Below are positions 26,123-34,338 of a stretch of DNA of 64,000 nucleotides, one piece after another. The stretch lies in assembly GCF_001719615.1 (NCBI RefSeq), contig NZ_MDVX01000018.1, positions 1 to 64,000 on the forward strand, in the 5' to 3' direction. The notes beneath the pieces were generated by a model. The model was given only the letters and a program-made list of their open reading frames with translations, had not been told where the DNA came from and did not search any database. Each line of letters opens with the position of its first letter. The first letter of the stretch is position 1. The position numbers were made by a program, and so were the translations under genes. The stretch is from Neptunicoccus sediminis. GTDB taxonomy: Bacteria; Pseudomonadota; Alphaproteobacteria; Rhodobacterales; Rhodobacteraceae.

Positions 26123-27727
26123 TTAACCGGCTTTTACTTTTTCCGCCAGCACATCATCGCTCACATAGTCTTCGTATTGGGCGAAGTTGTCGCTGAACAT
26201 CTGCACCAGCTTGGCCGCATTGCGGTCATAGCTTTCCGGATTGTCCCAGGTGCGGCGCGGATCAAGCAGGACATCTGCAACCCCTTCGCAAGAAGTTGGC
26301 ACGTCAAAGCCAAAGTTTTCATCCTTGCGGAATTCCACATCCTTCAGCGTCCCGTCCAAAGCCGCTGTCAGCAAGGTGCGTGTGGCGTGGATCGGCATCC
26401 GCGAGCCGGTGCCATAGGCGCCCCCAGTCCAGCCGGTGTTCACCAGCCAGCAGGTCGCACCGGATTGCGCAATCCGGTCGCGCAGCAAGGCGCCATAGGC
26501 TTCGGGACGGCGCGGCATGAAAGGCGCGCCAAAGCAGGTAGAGAATGTCGGCTGCGGCTCGGTCACGCCCCGTTCGGTGCCAGCCACCTTAGAGGTAAAG
26601 CCAGACAGGAAATGGTACATCGCCTGCGCCGGTGTCAGCCGCGCGATCGGGGGCAGGACACCAAAGGCATCACAGGTCAGCATGATGATGTTGCGCGGCG
26701 TGCCGCCAAGGCCGGTGTCCGAAGCGTTGGAAATATAATGCAGCGGGTAGGCGCACCGCATGTTGGCGGTCAGGCTGTCATCGTCAAAATCCAGCTCTTT
26801 GGTGAACGGATCGTAAACCATGTTCTCGATCACGGTGCCGAACTTCTGCGTGGTCGCATAGATTTCCGGCTCTGCCTCTTGGGACAGGTTGATCGTCTTT
26901 GCATAGCAGCCGCCTTCAAAGTTGAAGGTGCCGTTGTCCGACCAGCCGTGTTCGTCGTCCCCGATCAGCACACGGTTCGGGTCCGCAGACAATGTCGTCT
27001 TGCCGGTGCCCGACAGGCCGAAGAAAACTGCCACATCGTCTGTGTCGTCCTTGGCGTGGTTGGCAGAACAATGCATCGGCATGACACCCTGATCCGGCAG
27101 CAGATAGTTCAGCAGGGAGAAGACGGATTTCTTGTTCTCGCCGGCGTATTCCGTGCCACCGATCAGAATCAGCTTCTTTTCGATAGAGATCGCAATGACC
27201 GTATCGCTGCGACAGCCGTGTTTGGCTGGGTCGGCCTTGAAGGACGGGCAGTTGATCACGGTATATTCCGGAACGAAACTGTCGAGCTCTTCGGGTTCGG
27301 GGCGGCGCAGCATGGTGCGGATAAACAACGAGTGCCAGGCCAGTTCGGTGATCATACGCACGTTGACACGATAGTCGGGGTCGGCGCCGCCGAACAGATC
27401 CTGCACGTAATAGTCCTTGCCCCCCATATGGGCGCGCATATCGGCGTGCAATTGGTCAAAGGCATCTGCAGCCATAGGCGGGTTGTTTTCCCACCAGATA
27501 GTGTCTTTGACCGATGGCTCGTCGACCACGAATTTATCTTTGGGGGAGCGGCCGGTGAATTTGCCGGTGGAGACGAGAATCGTGCCGCCCTGACCCAGCT
27601 CACCTTCGCCTTTTTTGATCGCAATCTCGATCAGCGCAGATTCCCGCAGGTTGTAATGTGCAGTTGCGACGCCGGTAATACCGGTTTTTTCCAGCGTCTG
27701 GGTCGGATTTACGCGACCTGCTTCCAT
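26123..27727 (-). CDS. pckA: Phosphoenolpyruvate carboxykinase (ATP)
   Basis: A 534-residue enzyme converting oxaloacetate and ATP to PEP, the entry to gluconeogenesis. The P-loop [11 protein letters not shown], the metal site GDDEHGW, the oxaloacetate region [13 protein letters not shown] and the ATP-type [12 protein letters not shown] are all present. The start at 27727 is supported by GAGGAG 7 nt upstream; the frame from 27769 adds an unsupported leader. It is divergent from chvI across 343 bp. This arrangement is common in alphaproteobacteria, and ChvI is known to activate pckA in Agrobacterium. Confidence 0.97.
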   Translation of the reverse strand: MEAGRVNPTQTLEKTGITGVATAHYNLRESALIEIAIKKGEGELGQGGTILVSTGKFTGRSPKDKFVVDEPSVKDTIWWENNPPMAADAFDQLHADMRAHMGGKDYYVQDLFGGADPDYRVNVRMITELAWHSLFIRTMLRRPEPEELDSFVPEYTVINCPSFKADPAKHGCRSDTVIAISIEKKLILIGGTEYAGENKKSVFSLLNYLLPDQGVMPMHCSANHAKDDTDDVAVFFGLSGTGKTTLSADPNRVLIGDDEHGWSDNGTFNFEGGCYAKTINLSQEAEPEIYATTQKFGTVIENMVYDPFTKELDFDDDSLTANMRCAYPLHYISNASDTGLGGTPRNIIMLTCDAFGVLPPIARLTPAQAMYHFLSGFTSKVAGTERGVTEPQPTFSTCFGAPFMPRRPEAYGALLRDRIAQSGATCWLVNTGWTGGAYGTGSRMPIHATRTLLTAALDGTLKDVEFRKDENFGFDVPTSCEGVADVLLDPRRTWDNPESYDRNAAKLVQMFSDNFAQYEDYVSDDVLAEKVKAG

Positions 27728-28070
27728 ATTAATGCTCCTCAAAGCGGGCGCGGGTTTCGCGGCCAGCACTTGAATTTAACGATTATGGTCGTTGGGGACC
27801 CATGGTTTTGTGCCGTTCCAGCACCGCGGTTTGTATAGCACCATCGTCTTTGAATGGAAGGCTCGGGGGCGGGCAATACCGCGCAGTTAACGTTAACTTT
27901 GCGAAAAAGTTTTTCTTCGAACGTTAAGAAAGTGTGACTCAAAGGACAAAATTAGCAAAAATTGTGGCGAAAAATAGACCACTTAACCCAAAACCGTTTG
28001 CTTCGTTAACCGAGCATAACCTAAATGAGCGTAATTATAAAAATAATGCAGGCAAGTATCGAGGGCAAAA
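27728..28070. promoter_or_regulatory. pckA-chvI divergent regulatory region
   Basis: A 343-bp gap that is AT-rich over its chvI-proximal 170 bp. It contains a perfect 14-bp palindrome AGTTAACGTTAACT (27885-27898) and further GTTAA(C/G) elements, CGAACGTTAAG (about 27919) and TTCGTTAACCG (about 28003). These are candidates for operators shared by pckA and chvI. No gene is seen. Confidence 0.55.
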
Positions 28071-28775
28071 ATGGCACGAATTGCGTTGGTCGATGACGAC
28101 CGGAATATCCTCACTTCAGTCTCTATGACGCTGGAAGCAGAAGGATACGATGTTTCTACTTATAATGACGGGCTACAGGCGTTGAACGCCTTCACGGACG
28201 AGCTGCCGGACATGGCCGTGCTCGACATAAAAATGCCCAGAATGGACGGTATGGATCTGCTCAGCCGCTTACGGCAGAGAACGGACATGCCTGTGATTTT
28301 CCTGACCTCCAAAGATGACGAGATTGACGAAGTGCTCGGTCTGCGCATGGGCGCTGACGATTACGTGCGCAAACCCTTCTCCCAGCGTCTTCTGGTGGAA
28401 CGGATCCGCGCGATTCTGCGCCGTCAGGAAGCCAAAATTTCCGACGCCGGAAAGACCGACGATGCACCGAATGAAAACCTGATCGAACGGGGCGATCTGA
28501 CGATGGACCCGTTGCGCCATGCGGTGACATGGAAGGGTAAACCGGTCAGTCTGACCGTCACGGAATTCCTTTTGTTGCAGGCACTTGCCAGCCGTCCGGG
28601 GTTTGTCAAAAGCCGCGACCAGTTAATGGATGTGGCCTATGACGATCAGGTTTACGTTGACGACCGTACCATCGACAGCCACATCAAACGCCTGCGTAAA
28701 AAGATGCGTAGTGTTGATGACGACTTCTCGGCAATCGAGACGCTCTACGGTATCGGGTACCGGTACACCGAGTAA
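28071..28775 (+). CDS. chvI: Two-component response regulator ChvI
   Basis: A 234-residue OmpR-family regulator with acidic pocket DDD (8-10), phospho-acceptor Asp52 ([10 protein letters not shown]), Lys in VRKPFS and a C-terminal winged helix ending [16 protein letters not shown]. It pairs with ChvG; in rhizobia the pair senses envelope stress and acid and controls exopolysaccharide, motility and pckA. Its stop and the chvG start share one base (TAATG), so the two are translationally coupled. Confidence 0.95.
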   Translation: MARIALVDDDRNILTSVSMTLEAEGYDVSTYNDGLQALNAFTDELPDMAVLDIKMPRMDGMDLLSRLRQRTDMPVIFLTSKDDEIDEVLGLRMGADDYVRKPFSQRLLVERIRAILRRQEAKISDAGKTDDAPNENLIERGDLTMDPLRHAVTWKGKPVSLTVTEFLLLQALASRPGFVKSRDQLMDVAYDDQVYVDDRTIDSHIKRLRKKMRSVDDDFSAIETLYGIGYRYTE

Positions 28776-30442
28776 TGGCGTTGCTGGCGGACGAACATAT
28801 AACGGAAAAACCGCGCGGGGGCCGGGGATTTTCGTTGGGACGCATAGCAAAAGCTATCGGATTGCGCGGCGGCTCCGGCTTGCTGCGCTCTTTCGGGTTG
28901 GAACATCTGACGCGCGTCCGCACGTCGGCGCTGGCGCGGCGCATTATTACCTTCAACCTGATTGCTTTGTGCATCCTTCTTGTGGGGATGTTGTATCTTA
29001 ACCAGTTCAAAGGCGGTGCGGTTGTTGAAAAACAGACCAGCATGCTGATCGAATCAGAGCTGTATTCCAGCGTGATCGAAGCAAGACTGCTGGATGAACG
29101 CACGCCGAACAGCGCCCTGATCAGCGGTCTGCCGGTATCCGAAGGTTTGATCGCGCGGGTTTATCTTGGTGACAGTGCGCTGGCAGCGCAGGTTGACGGC
29201 GGACCAAGCCCGTTCAAGGCGGGCAGCGGTATTCTGGCGTGGCTGGGCCGCGCGATGGATGTGCTTCCCGGTTTGCGGAACATGGGGGGCGGGAATACCC
29301 GCATGTCCGAGCAGTTCTTCGCGGACGAACTGTCCCGCGCTGCATTGTCCGGTCAGGAACTCATCCGCCGCGCCTCAACCCAGAGCCACGAAACAGTGCT
29401 GGGGGTCGGGCGTCCGATTCTGGTGGACGGAAATGTGGCGGCGGCGATGGTGCTGACCTCGCAGCCGGGCTATCTGGACGGGTTGATCCATACGGAACAA
29501 CAGGCCGTGTTGCGCCTGTTCCTGCTGGCGGTTGTTGTCTCGGTCGTGCTGTCCGTTGTTCTGGCCAATACGATTGCGAATCCGATCCATGATCTGGCGC
29601 GCGCAGCCGAGGCCGGAACCACCCGTGAAGGGCGTCAGGGCGATGCGGCACGGGTGCGAATCCCTGATCTGTCGGGGCGTCCGGATGAAATCGGCCGTCT
29701 CAGCCGTGCCATGCGGGACATGACCTCGGCGTTGTATGACCGGATCGACACCAACGAAGAATTTGCAGCCGATGTTGCCCATGAGATCAAGAATCCTCTG
29801 GCCTCGCTGCGGTCTGCGGTGGAAACCCTGCGGATTGCCCCCGAAGGCGATGGCCGCCAGAGGTTGCTAGATGTGATCGAACATGATGTGCGGCGTCTGG
29901 ACCGTCTGGTCAGCGATATTTCCAATGCCTCCCGTCTGGATGCGGAACTGGTCAAGGAAGAGGAAGAACCCTTCGATCTGACGCTGATGCTCAGCCGGAT
30001 TTCCGATTTCCACAGCCATGAAGCCAATGACAAAGGTGTGGAACTGATCTGGGATGCACCGGCCAAGCCGATCGTCTTTGACGGGATGGAGGCACGACTG
30101 GCGCAGGTCTTTGTGAACCTGATCTCCAACGCTGTGTCCTTCTGCGGCGAAGGCGATGCGGTGCGGGTTTGGGCACGGGAAAAAGACAACCGTGTGTTGG
30201 TCGTGGTGGAAGATACAGGTCCGGGCATCCCCGAAGAGGCCCTGACCAAAGTCTTCACTCGCTTTTATTCCGAACGCCCCGAGAGCGATTACGGCAATAA
30301 CTCCGGTCTGGGGCTTTCGATCTCCAAACAGATCGTCGAAGCCCATAAAGGCGTGATCTGGGCGGAGAACATCCATCCGCAAGATGCTGAAGACGGCGAT
30401 GCCCCGTTGGGGGCCCGCTTTGTGGTCGGCCTGCCGGTCTGA
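28775..30442 (+). CDS. chvG: Sensor histidine kinase ChvG (ExoS-type)
   Basis: A 555-residue membrane kinase. The cytoplasmic N-terminal tail (about 50 residues) is followed by helix 1 (about 54-75), a periplasmic sensor domain and helix 2 (about 245-267). Next come a HAMP linker and the H-box FAADVAHEIKNPLASLRS with phosphorylated His near 336. ATP-binding boxes are NLISNAV, VVVEDTGPGIPEE and SGLGLSISKQIVEAH. It phosphorylates ChvI. It stands inside an operon continuing into hprK and PTS genes, linking envelope sensing to carbon-status signalling. Confidence 0.95.
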   Translation: MALLADEHITEKPRGGRGFSLGRIAKAIGLRGGSGLLRSFGLEHLTRVRTSALARRIITFNLIALCILLVGMLYLNQFKGGAVVEKQTSMLIESELYSSVIEARLLDERTPNSALISGLPVSEGLIARVYLGDSALAAQVDGGPSPFKAGSGILAWLGRAMDVLPGLRNMGGGNTRMSEQFFADELSRAALSGQELIRRASTQSHETVLGVGRPILVDGNVAAAMVLTSQPGYLDGLIHTEQQAVLRLFLLAVVVSVVLSVVLANTIANPIHDLARAAEAGTTREGRQGDAARVRIPDLSGRPDEIGRLSRAMRDMTSALYDRIDTNEEFAADVAHEIKNPLASLRSAVETLRIAPEGDGRQRLLDVIEHDVRRLDRLVSDISNASRLDAELVKEEEEPFDLTLMLSRISDFHSHEANDKGVELIWDAPAKPIVFDGMEARLAQVFVNLISNAVSFCGEGDAVRVWAREKDNRVLVVVEDTGPGIPEEALTKVFTRFYSERPESDYGNNSGLGLSISKQIVEAHKGVIWAENIHPQDAEDGDAPLGARFVVGLPV

Positions 30443-30452
30443 TCCGGCGGCA

Positions 30453-30890
30453 ATGACCGACTTGATTGAAAAAAGCCCTGTCCACGGCACTGCGGTTGCA
30501 GTCAACGGGCAGGGCTTTTTGATTATGGGGCCGTCGGGATCAGGTAAATCCGGTCTCGCGCTGCAAATGATCGCGCTGGGTGCCGATCTGGTTGCGGATG
30601 ATCAGGTGCTTCTGACGCATCGCGCGGGTCAGGTCTGGATGTCCTCACCAGCCCCGCTGCACGGGATGATAGAGGCCCGCGGCATCGGATTGCTGCGCCA
30701 GCCCGCGGTACAAGCGGCCCGCCTGAGCCGTGTTGTCGATCTTTCAGCCGAACCCGAGACGCGAATGCCACACCCCCGAAGTGTTCACGTAATGGGGAGC
30801 AGAATTGACTTGCTAAAGGGGCGCAATATTCCAAATCTGGCATCTATTCTGCTACTCTTGGGACGTGATGGACCAGTCGATGGGCGTTAG
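30453..30890 (+). CDS. hprK: HPr kinase/phosphorylase, short alphaproteobacterial form
   Basis: A 145-residue protein equal to the catalytic C-terminal half of Gram-positive HprK. Walker A GPSGSGKS (26-33), LVADDQVLL and the segment GMIEARGIGLLR are present; the N-terminal regulatory domain of about 130 residues is missing, as usual in alphaproteobacteria. It should phosphorylate HPr on Ser45 (gene at 32244). The start at 30453 follows chvG by 10 nt; the frame from 30384 reads through the chvG end. It is part of an incomplete, regulatory-type PTS. Confidence 0.9.
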   Translation: MTDLIEKSPVHGTAVAVNGQGFLIMGPSGSGKSGLALQMIALGADLVADDQVLLTHRAGQVWMSSPAPLHGMIEARGIGLLRQPAVQAARLSRVVDLSAEPETRMPHPRSVHVMGSRIDLLKGRNIPNLASILLLLGRDGPVDGR

Positions 30891-30922
30891 GCGCACGACG
30901 GTCCGCCGCGCATTGGGCTGTT

Positions 30923-31810
30923 ATGATTGAAAGACCGATCAAGGATGTGAACACGACGGTAGTTCTTGTCACCGGACCGTCCGGCGCCGGCCGCACCACC
31001 GCTATCAACGCCTTTGAAGATCTGGGCTATGAAACCATCCACAACATTCCGCTGGCGCTGTTGCACCGTCTGATCACGGGGCCGTCTGTCGGGCGGCCTA
31101 TGGCGCTCGGGATTGATGTGCGGACTCGGGATTTCTCGGTCAGCGGTGTGTTTGAAATTCAGGAAGCCTTTGCCCAGAGCAGTGAATATGAACCCTCGCT
31201 GCTTTTTCTGGACTGTCAGGCCGACCGTCTGTTGCAGCGCTATTCCGAAACGCGCCGCCGTCATCCGATGGCGCTGGCCGAAACGCCGGCACGCGGTATT
31301 GAGCGGGAAGCTGAACTGCTGGCCCCGTTGCGGGACCGTGCGGATATACTGATCGACACCACGACTTTGACGCCTCACGAGCTGAAAGCGGATATTGGCG
31401 AGTTGTTCGGGGCGGAAAACTCAACCGGTCTGGCCGTTTCGGTCCAGTCGTTTTCTTACAAAAGGGGGGTGCCGCGCGGTGTGGACATGGTCATGGACTG
31501 CCGCTTTTTGCGCAACCCTTACTGGGATGAGTCCTTGCGCGGTAAAACCGGCATGGATGCAGAGGTGCTGACCTATGTGCGCGGGGATGCCCGCTATGAG
31601 CCGTTCTTTTCAAAGCTGAAAGATTTGACCTCACTGCTGTTGCCTGCCTATCGTGACGAAGGAAAAGCGCATTTCAGTATCGGGCTGGGATGCACAGGTG
31701 GACAACACAGGTCTGTGGCTCTGACAGAAGAATTGGCCAAAGCCCTTGCGGCCGACGGTTGGCAGGTGTCTAAGCGGCACCGGGAAATGGAACGGCGCAA
31801 AAACGCCTGA
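30923..31810 (+). CDS. rapZ: RapZ/YvcJ-family nucleotide-binding protein
   Basis: A 295-residue P-loop protein. The loop GPSGAGRTT (18-26) has Arg24 where most relatives have the Walker A Lys. The C-terminal domain carries the RapZ hallmarks MDCRFLRNPYW and GLGCTGGQHRSV. In E. coli RapZ binds the GlmZ sRNA and regulates glucosamine-6-phosphate synthase; in alphaproteobacteria the role is less clear. It lies 32 bp after hprK, between PTS genes, as in many proteobacteria. Confidence 0.9.
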   Translation: MIERPIKDVNTTVVLVTGPSGAGRTTAINAFEDLGYETIHNIPLALLHRLITGPSVGRPMALGIDVRTRDFSVSGVFEIQEAFAQSSEYEPSLLFLDCQADRLLQRYSETRRRHPMALAETPARGIEREAELLAPLRDRADILIDTTTLTPHELKADIGELFGAENSTGLAVSVQSFSYKRGVPRGVDMVMDCRFLRNPYWDESLRGKTGMDAEVLTYVRGDARYEPFFSKLKDLTSLLLPAYRDEGKAHFSIGLGCTGGQHRSVALTEELAKALAADGWQVSKRHREMERRKNA

Positions 31811-31833
31811 AGGTTTGTGAAGGAGTGATCCGG

Positions 31834-32229
31834 TTGATCGGGATCGTGATAGTTGCGCATGGGGGGCTGGCCAAGGAATATCTGGCCGCAGCCGAGCATG
31901 TGTTAGGTAAGCTGGAAAATGTCGAAGCCATTCCAACCGCCGCTGAGGTGGATCGGGACGCCAAGCAAAACGAGATTTGTTTGGCCGCGGACCGTGTGGA
32001 CGAAGGCGACGGCGTGGTTGTGGTGGTGGATATGTTCGGGTCCTCGCCAAGCAACCTTGCCATGAAAGCCTGCTCCGGTTCGGGACGCAGGATCATGTAT
32101 GGCGCCAATCTGCCAATGCTGGTAAAACTCGCCAAATCCCGCCGGTTGCCGCTGGATGTGGCCGTGGAACAGGCGATTACAGCCGGCAAGAAATACATCA
32201 ACGCCAGTAATGGCCTTCAAATCCCTTAA
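31834..32229 (+). CDS. PTS system EIIA component, mannose type
   Basis: A 131-residue EIIA of the Man family with the phospho-accepting His9 in MIGIVIVAHGGLA and the later DMFGSSPSNLAMKAC. No EIIB/C/D is present, so it probably signals rather than transports. The TTG at 31834 is preferred because AGGAG lies 8 nt upstream and the family N-terminus starts there; the GTG at 31825 is part of that ribosome-binding site. It sits between rapZ and the HPr gene. Confidence 0.9.
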   Translation: MIGIVIVAHGGLAKEYLAAAEHVLGKLENVEAIPTAAEVDRDAKQNEICLAADRVDEGDGVVVVVDMFGSSPSNLAMKACSGSGRRIMYGANLPMLVKLAKSRRLPLDVAVEQAITAGKKYINASNGLQIP

Positions 32230-32243
32230 AGAAAAGGTGCTCT

Positions 32244-32510
32244 GTGCGTTTGGATCTCGATATCATTAACGAAAAGGGCCTGCACGCGCGGGCTTCGGCC
32301 AAATTTGTAGAAACGGTGGAAGCCTATGATGCGCAGGCAGTCGTGGCCAAAGACGGCATGGAAGTGGGGGGCGATAGCATTATGGGTTTGATGATGCTCG
32401 CGGCTTCCAAAGGCAGTCAGATTACGATAGAGACCAGCGGAAACCAATCGCAAGAGCTGGCAGAAGCGCTGCGTGAGCTCGTGGGCGACTTCTTTGGCGA
32501 AGGAAAGTGA
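32244..32510 (+). CDS. ptsH: Phosphocarrier protein HPr
   Basis: An 88-residue HPr with the active-site His14 in KGLHARASAKFV and Ser45 in GGDSIMGLMML, the site targeted by HprK. It uses a GTG start 14 bp after the EIIA gene. EI (ptsI/ptsP) is not in the window and must be encoded elsewhere. Together with HprK, EIIA and RapZ it forms the regulatory PTS found in many alphaproteobacteria. Confidence 0.95.
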   Translation: MRLDLDIINEKGLHARASAKFVETVEAYDAQAVVAKDGMEVGGDSIMGLMMLAASKGSQITIETSGNQSQELAEALRELVGDFFGEGK

Positions 32511-33373
32511 TGACTGAAAAGCAAAGTGTGATCCTTGAGGCCACAGGCGGGACCGAACCGTATAAGGCCTCGGAGCTTACTTATGCAGGTTCATTCGATT
32601 CTCCCCTCAAGCGGATATTGATCCAGGTCATCGAGAATCTGACAGGGCGTCTGAAACTGTTGTGGCTGGTGCGCCAGTGGGAGCGGGACGAAAATCGTGA
32701 TCCGGATTTTTGGAAATCGGTTCTGGACCGGCTGGACATCAAACTGACCACGCCGCAGGCGCAGCTCGATTATATCCCGAAGGAAGGTCCGCTGGTTGTG
32801 GTGTCCAACCATCCGCACGGGCTGGTGGACGGGATCGTTATGGCCCATCTTCTGAGCCATGCACGGGACGATTATAAAATCCTCGCGCGTGCCTTTCTGC
32901 GCCATGTGCCACGGATCGACAAATATCTGTTGCCGGTGGCCTTCCCCCATGAACCGGATGCCATCCAGACCAATATCCGCATGCGCAAGGAAGCAATCAG
33001 CCATTTGAAAGAGGGCGGATGTATCGCGCTGTTTCCGGCCGGTACCGTGGCCACCAGCGACACGTGGTTCGGCCCTGTGGTAGATCCCGAATGGATGCCC
33101 TTCACCGCGAAAATGATCCGCCAGTCCGGTGCGCAGGTCTTGCCGGTGTTCTTTCCGGGTGCCAACAGCCGCGCCTATCAGATTGCCAATAAATTGTCGG
33201 TGACGCTGCGCCAGTCGCTTTTGCTGCATGAGATCAAACACGCCATGCACAAGGATCAGGCTGTGGTCGTCGGAGAGCTGATTTCGCCTGAGGATCTGAA
33301 GTCTTTTGAAAAAGACGGCCCCGGTTTGATGAAGTTTCTCAAACAGAAAACCTATGATCTGAAACCGGCCTGA
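32510..33373 (+). CDS. Lysophospholipid/1-acylglycerol-phosphate acyltransferase family protein
   Basis: A 287-residue PlsC-like acyltransferase. The catalytic block reads VVSNHPHGLVDG, an HX5D spacing rather than the common HX4D. Later blocks are ALFPAGTVAT (substrate Glu/Gly motif variant) and QVLPVFFPGAN. There is no clear N-terminal transmembrane helix. ATG 32510 shares a base with the HPr stop (TGATG), so it is coupled to the PTS operon. The acyl acceptor is not known; relatives include membrane-lipid and ornithine-lipid enzymes. Confidence 0.8.
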   Translation: MTEKQSVILEATGGTEPYKASELTYAGSFDSPLKRILIQVIENLTGRLKLLWLVRQWERDENRDPDFWKSVLDRLDIKLTTPQAQLDYIPKEGPLVVVSNHPHGLVDGIVMAHLLSHARDDYKILARAFLRHVPRIDKYLLPVAFPHEPDAIQTNIRMRKEAISHLKEGGCIALFPAGTVATSDTWFGPVVDPEWMPFTAKMIRQSGAQVLPVFFPGANSRAYQIANKLSVTLRQSLLLHEIKHAMHKDQAVVVGELISPEDLKSFEKDGPGLMKFLKQKTYDLKPA

Positions 33374-33376
33374 GGG

Positions 33377-33402
33377 TTTGAGTATTTCCGGAACATTGAA
33401 GC
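33377..33402 (-). repeat. 26-nt 3'-UTR element, copy B
   Basis: TTTGAGTATTT, variable CC, GGAACATTGAAGC on the plus strand. It lies between the convergent acyltransferase stop (3 nt away) and the soxR stop (7 nt away). In minus-strand sense it begins 7 nt after the soxR stop codon, matching the geometry of copies A and C. Confidence 0.75.
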
Positions 33403-33409
33403 CGGTGGT

Positions 33410-33874
33410 TCAGATGTCTTGCGAGCGGTCGCCCAAGAGATAGCGGGGGCCTGTGCCCCGTGTGGCGGCCTTGTCAGCGGGATTATAGAGCGCGCAGGAT
33501 TTCAGGGACAGGCAGCCGCAGCCGATACAGCCGTCCAGCTTGTCCCGCATGGCTTGCAGGGCGGTGATTTTTGCGTCGAGATGGCTTTTGAAATGGGTGC
33601 TGATCTTTGCCCAGTCCCGTTTTGTCGGGGTGCGTCCCTGTGGCAGCCGGTCCAGTTGCTGTTTGATCTGGGCGATGGAAAATCCGAACTGTTGGGCAAT
33701 CAGAATGAACGAGACGCGTCGGATGTCGGCCCGCAGAAAGCGTCTCTGGCCGCCGGAATTGCGATTGGGGAACAGCAAGTCTTGGGATTCGTAGTAGCGC
33801 AATGCGGAAACGGCCACGCCGGTCCGTTCGGATAAGTAACCGATTGATATGGTTTTTTCGACTTTCGGGGGCAT
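33410..33874 (-). CDS. soxR: Redox-sensitive transcriptional activator SoxR
   Basis: A 154-residue MerR-family regulator: N-terminal winged helix (TISIGYLSERTGVAVSALRYYE), dimerisation helix and the [2Fe-2S] cluster motif CX2CXCX5C (Cys116, 119, 121, 127). It is oxidised by superoxide or redox-cycling compounds and then activates transcription from a promoter with an overlong spacer. The start at 33874 gives the family N-terminus MPPKVEKTIS; the frame from 33928 runs through the promoter. It is divergent from a VOC gene whose promoter carries a SoxR box. Confidence 0.95.
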   Translation of the reverse strand: MPPKVEKTISIGYLSERTGVAVSALRYYESQDLLFPNRNSGGQRRFLRADIRRVSFILIAQQFGFSIAQIKQQLDRLPQGRTPTKRDWAKISTHFKSHLDAKITALQAMRDKLDGCIGCGCLSLKSCALYNPADKAATRGTGPRYLLGDRSQDI

Positions 33875-33886
33875 TGAAAAAATTCC

Positions 33887-33917
33887 TTGACCTAAAGTTA
33901 GGTTGAGGTCGTAGCCT
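33887..33917 (+). promoter_or_regulatory. SoxR-controlled promoter of the VOC gene
   Basis: -35 TTGACC (33887-33892) and -10 TAGCCT (33912-33917) are 19 bp apart, the long spacer typical of MerR-family targets. Between them, CCTAAAGTTAGGTTGAGG (33891-33908) matches the E. coli soxS SoxR box at all but three of 18 positions. Confidence 0.85.
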
Positions 33918-33954
33918 AGTGTTGTCAAGCGATCAGATCAAGAAGGAGACTGTT

Positions 33955-34338
33955 ATGGCCGAGGTAAGACTGGAACATGCAAATATTACCGTAAGCGACC
34001 CGGCACGGACCGCGAAGATGCTGGACGATATATTTGGCTGGAAGATCCGATGGGAGGGCGAAGCGATTGATGCGGGACGGTCCATCCATGTGGGCGGGAC
34101 AGACAGCTATCTGGCGCTGTATCACAGTGGCACATCGCAAAATGCCGCCGGTGACAGTTATACGACAGTCGGCGGATTAAACCATCTGGCGGTGGTTGTG
34201 GATGACTTGCAGGCGGTGGATCGCAAGGTCCGCGCCGCCGGGTTCACCCCGGGCGAACACTATGACTACGAACCCGGAGAGCGGTTCTATTTCCACGATC
34301 ACGACGGGATCGAATTTGAAGTGGTCAGTTACCGCTGA
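33955..34338 (+). CDS. VOC family (glyoxalase/bleomycin-resistance fold) protein
   Basis: A 127-residue protein with two beta-alpha-beta-beta-beta units: VRLEHANITVSDPARTAKML at the start, and NHLAVVVDDLQAVDRKV then FYFHDHDGIEFEVVSY at the end. His, His and Glu could ligate a metal. AAGGAGA precedes the ATG at 33955. The SoxR-box promoter argues for a role in detoxifying redox-active compounds or their products; the substrate is unknown. Its last 10 bp overlap the convergent cobN end. Confidence 0.88.
   Translation: MAEVRLEHANITVSDPARTAKMLDDIFGWKIRWEGEAIDAGRSIHVGGTDSYLALYHSGTSQNAAGDSYTTVGGLNHLAVVVDDLQAVDRKVRAAGFTPGEHYDYEPGERFYFHDHDGIEFEVVSYR

Noticed and set aside
25868-27838. 656-codon plus-strand open frame
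   Set aside because: Antisense to pckA, which has full catalytic motifs; the shadow is a product of G+C-rich codon bias.
31825-31833. GTG 31825 as start of the PTS EIIA gene
   Set aside because: That GTG overlaps the AGGAG ribosome-binding site, and the family N-terminus MIGIVIVAHGG begins at TTG 31834.
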